Shown here one piece after another: positions 12,026 through 23,796 of a stretch of DNA of 64,000 bases; the stretch's first letter is position 1; every line of letters begins with the position of its first letter. The translations under genes and the position numbers were made by a program. The stretch spans positions 38,789,194-38,853,193 of the forward strand of contig JARZZO010000012.1 in NCBI GenBank assembly GCA_030544215.1. The letters are read 5' to 3'. The notes under the pieces are model-generated. The model searched no databases and had not been told where the DNA came from. It saw only the letters and a program-made list of their open reading frames with translations. This DNA is from Zantedeschia hybrid cultivar (taxonomy: Eukaryota > Streptophyta > Magnoliopsida > Alismatales > Araceae).

Positions 12026-13800
12026 TGTAACAACCCCCCATTGGCCGGTTCAGCCATACCGACTTACTACGACCCGAAGGGACCCGTTAACAACGGGAAC
12101 AACCCGAACATGACTTATACAGTTAATGTTGAGCACTTTGCATGTAAATAAACCAAACACTTCACATTGATGTTATATACAATATATTGCAGTAGATCAA
12201 GTCTAGGGATACAACTTGTAAGTTACATAGAGACTGGACTTACAAAAACAAACTCTACTCAACTAAATTAAGATCGTAGAGATTCTTCGTTTGCCCTAGG
12301 AAGGTCATCTCTTAAAAAGGGGTTAAATAGTGTGAGTGAGTTTACTGACTCAGCAAGCACATGATGCCACAACATGGCTTATCATATATATAAATGTAGA
12401 AAGACAACATGATAATATCATATAATCATATCATGATAGAATATAATATAACAAGCTTCAGCTAACATAGGGATCATGGCATAATCACAAGGTCATAGTA
12501 TAGCATGGTATGGCATGAGTATAAACATAAAATTCATGACATGGCATGACTTGATCATAATATAGCAGCATGGTATGGCATAAATACAAGCATAATAGAG
12601 GCATGGCATAGCATTAGGGCATGGTTAAAAGATTATGGAATAACATGAAGTCATAAACATATATAGCATACGAACAACATGAATCTTTTCACTTATTTAA
12701 CGGACATGTATCCAAACCACAACATGAGGAGATTAGCATGACGTGCAGCCAGTGGTAAGGCAAATGCCCACTGGCGCTTCCACTGCGTAGCAGGGGGACC
12801 CACCCGTCCTACCTGGACCAGGAGAACCGTACCCAAGATTTAGCTGTTTGCCTCGAGTTGTGTCTTTTAATTATGTCCGCCTCACACGGATGCTTGTATG
12901 ATTTGGACGAATTGACTCCTAAGGTGGCATTTTTCGTAGCATGTTCATTTTAACATGGGAGACTTATAAAATGGGATTGGGACATTGGTTGGGGGTACAA
13001 TTATGCTTTTATATCATTTTGGCAGCATAACGGCTTAGTAGCATCTTCTTAAATTTGTAGGAAAATATATGTTTGAAAACAAGCCATTCGCAATAGGAAA
13101 ATAATCATGCAGAAAGAACCATGTACTTGCCTTTAAACCAGAAGCTCACTTGAACATGGCGTAACCCCGGACAGCTCCCGTTCCTGCTCTCAATCTTTCT
13201 CTCTTCCTTCCTACCTCTTTTTCTTCCTTCCTCTCTTCCTCTCTACCTCTCTTTCTCTCTCACTTTCTCTCTCTAAACGTGGGCAAGAGGGAAGGAGAAG
13301 AGATGGGGAGATGAGAGGGGCTACCCCCCTATTTATAGGGGTGGTCATGGCCTAGGATGGGGACAAGTGTCCCATAAGGTCTCTCTTGGATTTGGGACAT
13401 GTGTCCTAAAGAGATAAAGGTTGCTTGGGTGGAGCCAAGTGGCATGGTGAGGTGGCATGGTTTCTTTGGGGCCAAGAAACCTTACCATTATTCTTTACCA
13501 ATATTCTTATCCTTTAGCAGTATCCTTCAACACGTTTACATTTAAATCCCTATATCTTTTATAATTGACTTTATTCTCTTATTCAACACTTCTTCACCAA
13601 ATTAAACTCCTTTTTAGTGATTTTAGGACACTTCTAGAAGTCTTACAAATTACACTTAAGACTTTATGAAAATTGTCTATTGCATCATAGGACATGAACT
13701 TTTCGAAATTGTATTTTTACTTTTTGATATTTGCAAATATGCCCTTTTTTCATAATGATGTATATGTTGGCATGTAATTGTAATCTTGTAGGTCCTTACA
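12026..13800 (-). mobile_element. 3' LTR of a Tekay-like chromovirus
   Basis: Plus-strand ends are TGTAACAACC and GGTCCTTACA, giving TG...CA ends. On the minus strand it is preceded by AAGGGGGAGAAGA (13801-13815), a clear polypurine tract, after which chromodomain-like coding sequence begins. It contains AT-rich repeats of CATGGCAT type (12450-12650) and a CT-rich stretch (13190-13275). The left flank is X2 gag, so the element landed in X2. No matching 5' LTR is in the window. Confidence 0.8.
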
Positions 13801-13815
13801 TCTTCTCCCCCTTAA

Positions 13816-15828
13816 ACAAAATTCGTCCTTGAATTTTAAATCTAATTGAGTAAATTGCTGATATGTTGAGGATCTTACCGAAAAGATGTGGGTACTTGCT
13901 CCTCATTTCTTCTTCCATTTCCCATGTAGCTTCTTCTGTTCATTGATTTCTCTATAGGACTTTCACCAAAGGAATTGTCTTGTTTATGAGCTCTTTTGTC
14001 TTGAAGTCCAAAATTTACACTAGCTATTCTTCATAACTCATATTTGGTTGGATCTAGAGTTCGCTATAATCTATGACATGAGATGGATCATGAAGATACT
14101 TCTTGTCTATGTACAACTTGATCAAACTTTCTACTGATTGTGAAATCTTCATTGGCAAGAAATTGGCAGGTTTTGTAAATCTATCTACGATTACCCAGAT
14201 GGCATCATGTCCTCGTATTGTTCGGGGAAGACCCACGATAAAGTCCATAGTGATATGTTTCCATTTCCACTCCGGAATTTTTATCTTTTGTAGAAGTCTA
14301 GAGGGCCTCTGATGTTCTGCCTTAACCTGTTGACAGACTAGGCATTACGAAACAAAATCAGCAATATCTTTTTTCATACCTGGCCACCAGAAAGTGCGCT
14401 TCATGTCTTGGTATATCTTGGTACTGCCATGATGAATGGTGAACTTTGACTTGTGGGCTTCTATCAAAAGTTCCTTTCTTAATTCTCGGTCCTCTGGGAC
14501 ACATAATCTGCATTAAAAATATATTACCGTACGATCATTTGTCTTAAATACAGGCTTATCAATCAGTTCTTGCAACTTAAGGTCATTCCGCTGGGCTTCA
14601 AAGATTTTCTCCACAATTGCAGATTGAATGAATAACTGAGATAAGGAGGCAATAACTTTTTCAATCATCTTCCAATCTCTGATCATCATCAGCTGCTTCC
14701 TATTGAGAGCATCAGCTACAATATTTGCCTTGCCTAAGTGATAATTCAATTCAAATTCATAATCTTTTAAGAATTCTATCCAATACCTTTGTCTAAGATT
14801 GAACCCTTTCTGAGAGAAAATATATTTAAGACTCTGATGGTCTATAAAGACTTGAAATTGCACTCCATATAAATGATACCTCCATATTTGGGTGCATGAA
14901 CTACTACTGCTAATTCAAGATTATGGGTAGGATAATTTAACTCATGATCCTTTAATTGACGGGATGCATAAGCAATTACCCTACTATGCTACATGAGCAC
15001 ACAACCAATACCTTGTCTTGACGCATCAGTATAGATGACAAAACCTTCGGTTCCATTAGGCAAGGCAAGGATTGGAACTGTAGTCAATCTTTTCTTTAAT
15101 TCCTCACATTTTTCTGTCCACAAAAATCTCACCCATTTTCGAGTTAGTTTAGTAAGAGGGGCTGCTAGAGTAGCAAACCATTCTCTAAAGTGCCGATAGT
15201 ATCCCACTTGACCAAGGAAACTCCGAACTTCAGTTGGAGTCTCGGGTGCTTCCCAATTAAGCACAGCTTGAATCTTGGCCAGATCAACAGCTACACCTTC
15301 CTTAGAAATAATATGGCCAAAGAATTGAATTTGTTGTAACCAGAACTCACACTTGCTAAATTTAGCATATAGTTTGTGATAACTGAGAGTTTCCATAATA
15401 ATCTTCAGGTGTTCCTTATGTGCTTCCTCAATAGGAGAATATATCAGGACATCATCTATAAATACTACTACAAAATGATCCAAGTATGGTTTGAATACTC
15501 GCTTCATTAAATCCATAAAAGTTGCAGGGGCATTGGTTAAACCAAAAGGCATGACTAGAAATTCATAGTACCCGTACATGGTTCGAAATACTATTTTGGG
15601 AATATCTTTTTCTTTAATCCTTAATTGATGATATCCTGATCGAAGATCTATTGTCGAAAATATAGTGGCTCCTTGTAATTGATCAAATAGATTATCAATT
15701 CGCGGCAGTGGATACCGATTCTTGATAGTAACTTGATTCAGCTTCCAATAATCCACACAGAGCCGCAAAGATCCATCCTTCTTCGTAACTAATAAGTTCA
15801 TCTTGATTCAACTTCTAATAATCCACAC
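13816..15828 (-). pseudogene. Dead chromovirus pol: RT, RNase H, deleted integrase
   Basis: Read on the minus strand, this is the polymerase part of a Ty3/Gypsy chromovirus (Tekay/Del-like). Reverse transcriptase is at 15801-14989: LRLCVDYWKLNQ, FSTIDLRSGYHQLRI, the FIDDVLIYS catalytic motif, and an FGHIISKEGV block. RNase H follows at about 15000-14513 (VFIDHQSLKYIFSQK, ADALNRK). Of the integrase, only the zinc-finger end and the MDFIVGLPRT...WVIVDRFTK start survive (about 14400-14100). The core is then missing: the sequence jumps to HDPSHVIDY, the chromodomain-side tail, which ends near 13850 with a TIPLVKVL-like and EATWEMEEEMR segment. Many stop codons and the deleted catalytic core make it inactive. 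Upstream, at 15829, it runs directly into Copia gag. Confidence 0.85.
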
Positions 15829-16305
15829 GGCCCTACTGCTCACTATGAGTTCATGACCTGCTGCTTTTAAGTCCCTGATCATGCCCAACATCATCCTAAG
15901 GTGTTTAGTCATGGTATGGCACTGGTCCTTACAATAGGTCTCAAACTTGAGTACAAGAGTACGTAACCGTGTAGTCGAAGTTCCATCAAATTGGAACTTC
16001 AGCGGCTCCCACATGTCTTTGACAGTATAGAATTTTTCAAATTCTCCAATAAGATCGTCTTACATGCTACTTAGCATAGTAAAGCGCACACTACGATTCT
16101 TATCAAACTATTGTCAGTACGCTTCTTGGTCCCGACATAGCTGTGCTGTATTGCCTTCCTCAGGCGGTGACATGACGCTAGTAAGATGTTCCAGCAATTC
16201 CTACTCGTTTAGCAGGTATTGAATCTTACGCTGCCATATGTCATAATTCATATCCATCAACTTGTCACCTTTTGTCAAATCAGCAATTACATTTTTCGTG
16301 GCCAT
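15808..16305 (-). pseudogene. Copia gag N-terminal part, fused to Gypsy RT
   Basis: The minus-strand ATG at 16305 opens a Copia-type gag (ATKNVIADLTKGDKL, then an IWQRKIQYLLNE-like stretch, a WEPLKFQFDGTSTTRLRTLVLKFETY block and HLRMMLGMIRDLKAAGHEL). Gag of this type coats Copia RNA. It carries several stop codons. After about 160 codons it stops matching gag and continues into a second copy of the Gypsy RT segment LCVDYW.LNQ (15802-15830), just before the RT itself. The gag C-terminus, protease, integrase and RT of the Copia element are absent. Confidence 0.75.
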
Positions 16306-18488
16306 CGCAAATCACTACATAGATAAAAATTTGGAGAGTTGAGTCGACATGGTTTACACATCACAATTTGATTCCAAAAATCCATACTAATAAATATTAA
16401 GCTAACTTAACTATCAAGATCGAAATATAAATTTATGATACTATAATAATCTCCCGATTAATTCAAGGTAACTTAATTTTAATAGAATGATTTTGAGCAA
16501 ATCCTACAACGAGAGGAACAATATATGTCTCTCATAATAGTCAATTATCAAACATTCACATGCCCATGTGAATATCACAAAATAATACACTTTCAAAATA
16601 AATCAACAGCAATTAGTTAAGTCCATGACATTTCAATAGAAATAACTTAATCAAATTCCAGCTGTCGTTAACAGTATACACACGTATACGTGATCATGTA
16701 AATATTTAATTTTTTTAATTTCGACTTGATCATATTAAATAGAATGATAGCTAAATAGGCATGTAAATAGGTCAGGTCATAATGCGTATATTTACAAAAT
16801 ATCATTTAAATAACAAATTAATTGACGCTATACTAACATGCACAATAATTAAATGATTCGATAAATATGCACGTACTCAGTCATTTAATTGGCTACAATC
16901 GATGTAAATTTATCATTGTGCATGTTCAAAATTAATCATCTAATCTATTAATTTAAAATTATGCATATAATAAGTCAATGGTCATTTATTAAATCAATTG
17001 CCGCTAATCCGATTTGCGCAACAATTCAATGACCTTATCAATTTGCATTTCCTTAATTAAGTAATTTGATTATTTTATGGACAATCATAAATAATCATTT
17101 AACAAAATTGTCAATGTTTTTTACTTGCACAAATATGAACATTCACTTCATTTTCACGCACTTATATTAAAGGCGAACTAAGTGACTAAAATGAATTATC
17201 TGCGTGACAAATTATTTTATTTTATTTCATTCTGCGCAATATAATTTTATGACAATCATCACTAATAAATAAATAATACTAATGAAGATTAAACATTCAT
17301 TAATCAAATTTTGTCCATGCTAATTAAATTACATAGAATTAAACAAACAAACTGACAATTCAAAATACTAACCATCTTAACAAAGACATCGTTTAAAACA
17401 TAAATTAACTAAGCTAATACTCTTTAATTTCTATATCAATTTCTCCATTCATATGGAGAATTTGAAATGGACCCATATGAAGGATCAACCGCCGAGTTTG
17501 GCAACCCATAAAATTTCTAGGACCACTGTGAACATGGCCCAACCTTGCCCGCAGATAGGTACGACCAGAACAAGGTTGTGTTGCACCAAAAAGTCGTTTG
17601 TAGTGACACGCATGGATAGGAATCGCCTCCTGGACGTGAACAGGAGGAACGCACGTTGCATGCAGTGCGGTCATCACACCTGGCCCGTGTGGAGGCAACA
17701 GAGGGGTCACCCCCACGTCCAGGGGGGCAAGCGCCACGTACGGCCAGCGTAGGGGCGCGAGCGTGAGTATCTCCCCACGCAGGGGTGTGGGCATCACGCC
17801 TACCCCGCACGCAAGCGCGGGCGTGGGTGCCCCCCTTGCACTGAGCATGGTCGCTACGCCATCCCCGCGCGTGGGCACAGGGTGCGGGCACCACACCCGC
17901 CCCACGCGCGGGCATGGGCGTGAGCACCACGCCCATGCGGGACGCGAGCGCCACCCTTGCCCCGCAGCGGGCGTAGATGTGGGCGCCCCCCGCGCAAGGG
18001 CGCCATGTCCACCCCATGCATGGGCGCAGACGTGGGCATCCCTTCCGTGCGGGGTACCAATGCCGCCCATGTCTCAGAGGTCATCCGCAGGCCTCCCTCC
18101 AACATCGTATATAGACCTCTTTCTGACGTCGTCCGTCATGGTGGGCTACACTCATCGTCCGCATCGTCGTGGACTTCACCGTCTTCGCCGCAGCCGTCAT
18201 TCTCAGATGGGACATGGTCACGGTTCAAAATCGCGCCACACTTGGCACCGTGGTAGGTTCAGTACTCAGGTGCAGTGAGTCGACATTTGACGGGAGACCA
18301 ACAAGGGCACACTGGGACTTCGTTAGACGACTTCTCGTCGTAGTCCGTTAGTCCTTCGGGTTTGATCTTCGGTTCCTCATCACTGACGACAACTACATGA
18401 GCTTGATGGCTTGACGAGGCCGTCAAGGTTAAGGAGTTTGATGGGAAATCTCACTATGGTATCGCCGCGAACTTGGCTCTGATACCAA
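16306..18488 (-). other. Leader of the truncated Copia element
   Basis: Long non-coding stretch between the gag start and the primer site. 16306-17440 is AT-rich. 17530-18080 is GC-rich and built of imperfect repeats around CCACGC, GCGCGGGC and GGGCGTGGG. 18100-18470 is mixed. The primer site TTGGTATCAGAGCCAAG (minus strand, about 18475-18491), complementary to initiator tRNA-Met, ends it. The long open frames through the GC-rich part are low-complexity and I do not regard them as genes. Confidence 0.6.
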
Positions 18489-18996
18489 TGTTAGAAAACC
18501 TTCATGCATCAAATAAACAAGATGAAAGCTGAAGCATGCATGGAGATGGATCACGGTGAGAGGTTAGTGAGTACTTTCATGGAGACGTATGAAGATGAGC
18601 GTTGACGGCTTTGAGAGGATGAGGAAGAGACCCACATAGTGGGCATCTTCTTTAGTTCCGCACGTTAAATCCCAAGCCCTTGGAGATGGCCTCTTGGAGA
18701 GCAACTCGTGGAGAGTGAAAGTGTTTAGAGAGATGAGGAATGTAGAGAGAAGGGACTTCCAAAAGTAATCTTCCTGTTTTTCAACTCCACCTATTTATCT
18801 CACACTTTTAACCCATAAAAAAGTGGGAGGGAACCAGTGAAATAAGGAGAGGAAGGGGGAAACCACATGTACGTGGGTAACTCCCACAACCCACTCCTCT
18901 CAACTCCCATTTGCCACTCCTCTCATGAAGACCATGCCCTAACGTGGACAGAGAAAAGTGAACGTGGGTTTGAGCCCCCTCATTCGCACGTCAACA
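18489..18996 (-). mobile_element. 5' LTR of the truncated Copia element
   Basis: On the minus strand it starts TGTTGACG and ends TTCTAACA, followed by the primer site TTGGTATCAGAGCC. It is inserted in a TRIM-like element whose LTR resumes at 18997. No second LTR of this family is visible in the window. Confidence 0.7.
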
Positions 18997-19290
18997 CATA
19001 GAATTGTGGACTTATGATCTTGGGCCCTTCAAACTCAATGCCCGGGTTTTGTGGTTTGTAAGATGGTATCATAGTAGGGACCTGGCCCAACTTTATCTTC
19101 TCAAAGTTTACCTTCTAATTTGTGCTGCCTCCTCTCATCTAATTTTCACAGCCCTTCTTGGCCGTGAGGGGGAGTGTTGGAGGAGCTATATAATAGTCTT
19201 ACATCAATTAATTTCAATTGTGGCCAGTACTTATGATCTTGGGCCCTTAAACTCAACACCCAGGTTTTGTGGTTTGTAAGAGCTATAAAA
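18997..19290 (+). mobile_element. TRIM-like mini LTR element
   Basis: A direct repeat of about 52 bp (ACTTATGATCTTGGGCCC...) at 19011-19062 and 19228-19280 brackets a tRNA-Met-like primer site (TGGTATCATAG, 19064-19074), a short spacer and a purine tract (GAGGGGGAG, 19166-19174) followed by TGTTGGAGG. This is the layout of a terminal-repeat retrotransposon in miniature with LTRs of about 110 bp and no protein. The 5' LTR is cut on the left by the Copia LTR. LTR ends are not clean TG...CA, so boundaries are uncertain. Confidence 0.55.
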
Positions 19291-19931
19291 AGAACTCATC
19301 CTCATCTGGACATGCACAAAGGAGATTGATACATACATATTGAAACAAAAGTATTAAATGTATCCATGTATAACCATCAACAGGGGACGGGAATAGAGCA
19401 TGTGTGCAATACGCAAGCAAGATATAAGATGCGGACCTCAAGGATCTTACAAGGACACCTCCATAAGGGAGGCATCACTTAGTCCTTCATAGACCACATA
19501 AATAGAATGGACAATAAAGAAGCCATGAAACTTGAATTCACAAAGAAATACACAGAACAGAGGATCTAAAGTTAACATAGAACACCTCATAAACAACACA
19601 TGGAGAGAGAGAGAGAGAGAGAAAGAGAAGTCCATCTAGTAGCATTTTTTCATTGGTATATGATAGGGATAGAGATGAAAAACATTGTAATCAATAAAAC
19701 ACATCAACAAACTTAATTTTTCCAACCTCGGTTACAAAGCAAACAGGGTAACAACACGCTTCAAAGCTCTTCTCTCTCTTCCTATATCTCTTCTTATCTA
19801 CCCTTTTTTCCCAACCCGATAAGAAATCCTTGAAGAAATAGGGTTCAAGGAATCCACTAGGCACGGTGTTAAATTGGGCTGGCCCAATTTGAGTCCAACC
19901 CAAATTACGTACAAGTTATTACAACCCAACC
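19291..19931. other. Flanking DNA left of element D, with target duplication
   Basis: I see no element or gene here. A GA microsatellite lies at 19603-19622. The last five bases (CAACC, 19927-19931) are the left target duplication of element D; the right copy is 41944-41948. Confidence 0.6.
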
Positions 19932-20545
19932 TGATGTTGCCGAAGCTTATCACGGTCGGATTCCGAGACTGGAATCCGAAATTGGATCAGATCGATGAAA
20001 AGGACCAACGGGGATCCGAGACGAGACGAGGGCAGAGACGGGGCCGAGGATCCGAAGCCGAGAGGTACCCGGGTGAAGGCTCGCCCGGGGCGAAGCCGAG
20101 ACTCCTTCAGTCGAGGCGGATCAGCCAGAGAATGGCGTCGAGACCGGGGGGAGAAAACTCGAGGTCGGTGGTCGAGACCGACTCGGAGAGGTCGGTGAAG
20201 ATTCAAACCGAAGCCCCTGCAGAAGGAGGAAGAAGAAGAGCCGGTCAGTAGGAGTCCCGGGCTTTGGCCCAAGAGAACCCCCTCCGACGGCTAAGTTAGC
20301 TTCTGAAGAAGATTCGATTCAGAAGGGAAGGAAGAAGAGGCAGCTTTAATGCTTTTGGACTGTTGTCCTTGGTCCAGAAGACATACTTTTGGGTAATAAA
20401 TAGCCTTGTATTTATAGCGGAGGGTAGAGGTTGCTTAATGGTGGCAGCCGATATAGGACTATGTTTTGGGTTTACTGATAAACCGCCATAGCGCCTAACC
20501 CTCCCACCGGAGTGGGCCAGATATGGCTACTGGGCCGAAGGGGGA

Positions 20546-20577
<32 letters not shown>

Positions 20578-20810
20578 GGATGTCGCTTAGTGGGCTGAAG
20601 CCAACTGGGACGAGGGTCGCTGATGGGCCGAGGACCATTGGGCTACTATTGGGCCGAGGGCCGCTGATGGGCCGAAGACCACTGGGCTGCTATTGGGCCG
20701 AGGGCCGCTGATGGGCCGAAGGCTGCCAGTGGGCCTCTTATTGTTAGCGTTGTTGGGCTGATCCCAGCGTTTGGGCTATTTTAATGGGCCGAATCGGATT
20801 CTCCCCATCA
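19932..20810 (-). repeat. 3' LTR of element D
   Basis: It aligns with 39824-41943 once the solo LTR is removed (879 bp against 784 bp). The size difference is explained by a 29-base G run (20547-20575) and extra copies of a GGGCCGCTGATGGGCCGA-type unit at 20620-20730. TATA-like sequence TATTTATAG lies near 20410 on the plus strand (CTATAAATA on the minus strand), which fits the LTR promoter. Confidence 0.85.
20547..20575 (+). repeat. 29-base G homopolymer
   Basis: An unbroken run of G within the 3' LTR of D; the 5' LTR has only seven G at the same place. It could fold as a G-quadruplex. Its true length may be misread, since such runs are error-prone in sequencing. Confidence 0.8.
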
Positions 20811-21768
20811 CATAGCCCCCTACTCTTATCGTTCTCAATTTCATGAGACGGCGAGAGTAAAGTCCGTAGCTTTTTCGAGAGAGCAAATTGGTACGAGCTT
20901 CGTTTTAAACCTCTGCTTCGTTTCGTTTTTGAGAAGCTCTACCTTGGGTCGGCTGAGGGCAAGTGAAAAACACCTTCGTCTCAAGCCGAGACCCTGTCGT
21001 AAACACCTTCGTCTCAGGCCGAGACTCGGTGACGGATGCCTTCGTCCCCAGTTGCGAAGGGGCGAGTACTTTAGTATATCGGGACATCTGACAAGGGCAG
21101 GAAAGATCTCAGGCTTCCCGCCCGCACGGTCGTGTCATAAAAAACACAGGACACGTGTTGCGCATCCGGCCGGTTCGCCGAAAGCACAGAAAGATCTCAG
21201 CCATTAACAGTGATCACGCAGATCGCGAGTCACTTCGGCTCTCTGCCCAAGACTTCACCCAGATCGCCGTCTCTCCTGCTTCTGGCACGAGGATCGGAAC
21301 ACGTGGCGAGCATCCGGACGAACAGCCGAAGGGTCAGGCCATGCCCGGCCGTCGATTGCCTCCTCTCGATCCGGCAGCCCGCTTGTCATCATGGCGAAGG
21401 ACGGGACACATGTCGCGCATCCGAATAGAGCGGCTCCCAAGAGAGGGAAGATCTCGGCCGTTGATTCGGCACCGGATCCCTTCAAGTTTTCCTATAAATA
21501 CTAAGCCTCCTCCCCTGGGCACTATTCCGCTTTCTTCTCCCCTTGCGCCTGTGCTTCCCTACGAGTAGCTTCTCCAAGTGTTCTTGCTTCACCAGCGGAG
21601 AGAGAGCCATCGTGGGTGTTTGAGGACGCCCTGTCCATCGCTGGGGAGTTCTTTGTCGCCGGGAATCATCGCCAGGGAATCCTCTGTCGCCGGAGAGACC
21701 GTTAGCTATCAGGGAGACCTTTCTCTAAGGGTATGCTTCAGTTCTCCTTCTTCTCCACTCTGTGATTC
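20811..21768 (+). promoter_or_regulatory. Polypurine tract of D and promoter region of its antisense gene
   Basis: 20811-20826 read on the minus strand gives AGTAGGGGGCTATG, the polypurine tract next to the 3' LTR. Further right, a plus-strand TATA box (TATAAATA, 21493-21500) lies about 270 bp before the ATG of the antisense gene at 21769, and the stretch between is a plausible 5' UTR. It contains a repeated AACACCTTCGTCTCA motif (about 20969 and 21001). No protein is supported here. Confidence 0.6.
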
Positions 21769-23796
21769 ATGTCCAGTTGCTCCCCTTCGGCTGAGAGTAG
21801 CTCTTCGGCCGAAGGCGGTTCTTCTTGCTCTTCATCCAAACCTTCCCAGTCTTCTTTGTCATCTCCTTTTTCTTCAAATTCTTTTGCTTCTGCTATGGCG
21901 GATGAGGCGGAGATGCTTCCGGCTGCAGAAGCCGAGCCGGTTCCGGCTGTCGCTGAGCCTTCTACTTCTGGCCGTCGCCCAGCCAAGATGGTTTCGGATG
22001 TAGTTAGTGTCCTTGATACCGATACCATCAAGGTTATCACTACCTACTACCAGATTCCATCTTGGATGGTTTCCGTTCGGCCCGGGAAGAACACCAGGGC
22101 TAACTCTGTCTGGCCAAGTTGCTTTTCTATTTACGAGCAAAGCTTTCGAGCGGGCTTCCGTCTTCCCCTTCATTCCTTCGTTATAAACCTCTTGAGCTTT
22201 TATGGACTGGCCCCGTCCCAGCTCTATTCGAACTCCTGGCGGACAGTCTACGCCTTCTTGGCCTTGAATTCTTATCTTGAAGTCAATCCCTCGGTAAACG
22301 TCCTCCGCCATCTGTTCAAGATAAAACCCCAGGGGAAGTCTTGCTGGTATTGTTTTGTCCCTCGCTTCGACCGGGGTATCTTTTTCGGGAAGCCCTCGTC
22401 TATTCACCATTGGAAGAAGGGCTTCCTTTTCATCTCTCTCCCGGGTGTGGCCCTTCCCCACCGAATGGGCACCTTTGGCCAAGGGCCTCTCCGATCCACC
22501 CTCTCTCAATCCCGAGCAGCTCGATGTTGTGCACCTCCTTGAGGACGAGGCTCCGTACGAGATTGCGGAGCTCTTCGAGGACGAGGACAGGCTTATACAG
22601 ATGGGAGCATGGCCGGACCCGACGTTCTCTCCTCCTCAGGTCTCCCCTTATCTTCCTCTCGAAGATATTCCGAGAAAGGCTGAGGGAACCACCGTGATCG
22701 AGTCTCCGGCCGAAGCCCGTCAGTCCGAGTAGGGCACCGAAGCTGCGGCCGAGGGTAAGTCGGTCTTGAGTCAAAAAAGTTGTATATTCTGAACTGCTGC
22801 TAACCTTCTTACTTCTGCTTGCAGAAATGTCTGGACTTCAGGGATTGCTCTGCCGGCTCTCCAAGCAGTCCAAGCAGTCTCGATCATCCCAGCCGTGAGC
22901 GGCGGAAGAAAGGACGGCAGGAGGGGTTGCGGCCCCCTACCCCCGGACCACGAGGCAGACGGCGGCTTTTGTCGAAGGCCGCGCTGCCGCTGCTGCGCTC
23001 GAGAGGGAGCGGCAGAAGGGAAAGTCGGTCGCCGAAGGAAGCGGCCGACCAGAGAAGAGGAGCCGGGCAGATGATCCTGGCGAGAGGGAATCTGCCCTGG
23101 CAGCCAAGAGGCCAGTGGCGGCACGAGGCGCCCCGCTCTCGACGCCTCCCGAACCGTCGAGGGGCGATTCTCCTTCTGCCACCGGGGCCATCACGGACAA
23201 TCTTTCCTTTCCCTTCGGGGCAGCCGGGACGCATATGTCCCGGGAGTATGCGCATGAACCTTGGCGCCCAGACGTGGGGGTTTTTGCGGACAATGGTCTA
23301 GAAGACTCTCGGACGTGTCTGCGCCTGGCCCACGGCTGGACCCTCCCATTGGCCGGGGATGAAATCAAGGAGCTTTCTTCGGAAGGCTTATCCTTACAGT
23401 GTGTTCGGCATGCCGTCCAGGTGAGAACCCTTTCGTCTTTATCTTTGCTCGTTGCTCCCTTCAGTTTCTTTAAAACTTATTTCTCTTGCTTTCGGCTACA
23501 GGCCGTGGTCATGTGTGGGGCCCTTGCTCGCTGCCAGGCCGCCATCTAGCAGAAGCTCCTGGACATCGACCAGGCTTCGGATCAGCTGGCCTCGGTGCAG
23601 TGCGATCTCGAGGCTAACATCGATGTCCTCCTCGGGGCTAATGTGCGGACGCGGGCCGATCTGGAGGAGCAGAAGGGGGTGATCCATGCCGCCTCTAAGG
23701 CTAAAAAGAAGGCCGAGAAGTAGCTGGAGAAGTCCCGGGCCGAGGTCGTGTCTCTAAAGGCCGAGATCCAGGACAAGGCCAAAGAGCGGGACGAGG

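Noticed and set aside
11757..12113. Threonine-rich and leucine-rich frames near 11.8 kb
   Set aside because: They are shadows of the CAA/CAG repeat in the X2 gag.
17414..18278. Long overlapping open frames on both strands
   Set aside because: They run through GC-rich imperfect repeats with few AT-rich stop codons, have no domain and are Cys, Arg, Pro and Gly rich. I read them as low-complexity artefacts in a Copia leader.
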